A stretch of DNA of 64,000 nt, from positions 13,885,923 to 13,949,922 of the forward strand of contig OX578145.1 in the NCBI GenBank assembly GCA_951213105.1, written 5' to 3'. Below, in pieces: positions 62,294 to 64,000 of the stretch (position 1 is the first letter of the stretch; each line of letters starts with the position of its first letter). The position numbers were made by a program, and so were the translations under genes. This stretch comes from Amaurobius ferox (Eukaryota; Arthropoda; Arachnida; Araneae; Amaurobiidae). The notes beneath the pieces were generated by a model, which saw only the letters and a list, made by a program, of their open reading frames with translations, was not told where the DNA came from and searched no databases.

Positions 62294-62296
62294 TTT

Positions 62297-62300
<4 letters not shown>

Positions 62301-62336
<36 letters not shown>
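62301..62336. repeat. (TA)n microsatellite
   Basis: Abuts the 3' end of the retroelement. Confidence 0.95.
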
Positions 62337-62340
<4 letters not shown>

Positions 62341-62768
62341 AATATAAAAGGATTCTAAACAACAGGGATGACCAAATGCCTTGCATAAAATGGCAGAGGA
62401 GGAATGCGACTCCTTTTTCCCGTTTAAAGCAGCTTTTACAGCTCGTGCAAACGCTCACGGTACCTATGCAATACAATGGTCGGTCCCCCTAATGTGCCAA
62501 GGTAAAAGCACCCAAACAACAGGAAAAGCACGAACTACGACCATGAAACGATGGAGACAATGAAATCCAACGTATAAAACATAAGTAAGACTTTTTGCGC
62601 ATGCGTGTATTGACAAAAGACTCGTACAATCAAGCTGTCCTGCATAATCAATCGACACTCACCAATATCCCTATTGAATGAATCAACGTCTTTTTCTTCG
62701 TTGTAAAATGAATTATAATAACTTCTAAAAAAATAAATGGGATAATGCTTTTTTATAGGTTCTTTGAT
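62337..62768. other. Mixed-composition unique DNA
   Basis: Overlapping frames of about 60 codons on both strands (62381-62563 plus, 62464-62658 minus), with no recognisable domain. Possibly a host non-repetitive segment. Confidence 0.35.
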
Positions 62769-62800
62769 AATTTTTTGGTTGCACTTAATGCACTTTATTG

Positions 62801-63592
62801 ACCTTAGACATATATAATAAATTATAAAGTTGCGTAAAAAAGGTACATGATTTTATGAAATCGATTAAAATTTTCAAGGGAATTACATTTTAAGAAATAC
62901 AAAATTTTAATTTTTATACGGCCCCCGTACAAAAATATTTCCAATGAGTAAAATGTGCCCTATACACTAATAAGATGATGTACAAAATTTCAGCATTTTA
63001 TAATACAAAATCCCAGAAACATGTTTAAACAAAATTAGTGAGGGATTAATCACAAATTAAAATGCAAATACTTATAGCAAGAGAGCAAATGACGCAATGC
63101 AGAAATACATCATAGGCAAATAATATCTGCCTGTTATCTTTACTGCATCTTTGGCATGGATGGAAAATATTTTGAACAAGCTTTGTATTCTTTGTGTAAA
63201 GTTATTATTTCTACACAGTATAGATACTTTTGTACCAATAAATTTAAAACATATTATTTATTTATATAATCATTGTTTTCTTTCGTAATTTGTGTATGAC
63301 CCTTGAAACGCGATCTGCCGACATGGTTTTTGCCCCCTAAGAATTCATGTCCATGCATCGAGAAGTGGACTAAGTCAGCATATTTGTCTTTTCATATCAC
63401 TGGGATTTTTCATGATAAAATGCTGAAATTTTGTACATCACCTTATTAGTGTATGGGGCACATTTTACTCATTGGAAATATTTTTGTACGGGGGCCGTAT
63501 AAAAAATTTTAATTTTGTTTTTCTTAAAATTTAATTCCCTTGAAAATTTCAATCGATTTCATAAAATTCAGTACATTTTTTTACGCAACTTT
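62801..63592. mobile_element. Long foldback element (family M2)
   Basis: Inverted arms of about 200-230 bp (62826-63030 and 63400-63592) share AAAGTTGCGTAAAAAA, TTATGAAATCGATT, ACGGCCCCCGTACAAAAATA and CCAATGAGTAAAATGTGCCC. The centre (63040-63390) contains the block TGTGTATGACCCTTGAAACG shared with 33008-33400. The right end runs into (TA)n and the left outer tip is missing, so the CAGGGTGACAC tips seen at 33008 are not preserved. Confidence 0.85.
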
Positions 63593-63596
63593 GTAT

Positions 63597-63974
<378 letters not shown>

Positions 63975-64000
63975 ACGTATTAATAAATGCTATAAACTTT

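Larger units (their letters stand above)
58620..62295 (+). mobile_element. Penelope-like retroelement, apparently complete
   Basis: Order: (TA)n; inverted partial repeat 58620-58905; direct LTR-like repeat about 59040-59645; 0.34-kb spacer; reverse transcriptase 59991-61616; second direct repeat about 61735-62293; (TA)n. The inverted piece pairs with 59365-59645 at high similarity. All three repeat copies stop at the same terminus, TTGGAT(C/A)TTCAA. LTR-like repeats in direct and inverted positions around one PLE-type reverse transcriptase gene match the known arrangement of Penelope-like elements. Neither end has a visible target duplication because both abut (TA)n. Confidence 0.75.

Noticed and set aside
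62381..62658. Small genes on both strands after the retroelement
   Set aside because: Frames of about 60 codons with no recognisable domain, overlapping each other. Insufficient evidence.

Overview
The window looks like a transposon-dense, strongly AT-rich intergenic stretch of an animal genome, most likely an arthropod. A spider or other chelicerate would fit the mix of elements, but that is an inference. There is no bacterial gene organisation, and I found no host protein-coding gene I could defend. What can be supported is mobile DNA, its fossils, one 5S rRNA sequence and many tandem repeats. Most long open frames are translations of (TA)n tracts or chance frames inside repeats.

Layout. 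1-3 kb: AT-rich DNA with a (TA)n tract. 3.0-3.6 kb: an isolated GC-rich island that may be the edge of an LTR element. 4.18-5.69 kb: nine 92-bp satellite units, the fourth split by a decayed Tc1/mariner-type element. 6.27-6.69 kb: a 5S rRNA sequence fused to a tRNA-derived SINE, with one target-site duplication around the pair. 8.2-8.6 kb: an array of TGACGTCA-like palindromes. 9.4-11 kb: further SINEs. 11.7-12.5 kb: a non-LTR retrotransposon fragment. 13.2-13.5 kb: a candidate LTR. 13.9-14.8 kb: a foldback MITE with a SINE piece in its tip. 15.3-16.2, 17.9-18.8 and 49.0-49.95 kb: three similar ~930-bp copies of one non-autonomous family with a terminal hairpin, plus diverged relatives at 34.8 and 48 kb. 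19-23 kb: minisatellites and a 250-bp duplication.

25.2-28.7 kb: a complete but dead hAT transposon with terminal inverted repeats and a perfect 8-bp target-site duplication. 31.3-34.6 kb: tandem repeats, a large (TA)n block and a duplicated segment. 36.2-37.9 kb: an ~82-bp tandem array interrupted by ~0.9 kb. 38.0-38.8 kb: a LINE tail and a tRNA-like repeat dimer. 41 and 54.8-55.2 kb: two related LTRs. 43.36-43.60 kb: a palindromic piggyBac-type MITE in TTAA. 46.0-46.7 kb: SINE copies. 53.65-54.19 kb: a second tRNA-like dimer. 56.37-56.95 kb: a foldback whose two arms both carry the start of a mariner-like transposase gene.

The best candidate for an intact, unusual system is at 58.6-62.3 kb. 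An uninterrupted 541-codon reverse transcriptase (YVDD) lies between direct LTR-like repeats, with an inverted partial copy at the 5' end and (TA)n tracts touching both outer ends. This layout resembles Penelope-like elements, but no GIY-YIG endonuclease is visible. At 62.8-63.6 kb a long foldback element is followed by (TA)n to the window end.

The non-autonomous copies (SINEs, MITEs, foldbacks) would depend on enzymes encoded elsewhere. Only the reverse transcriptase at 60-61.6 kb still looks able to make a full protein.
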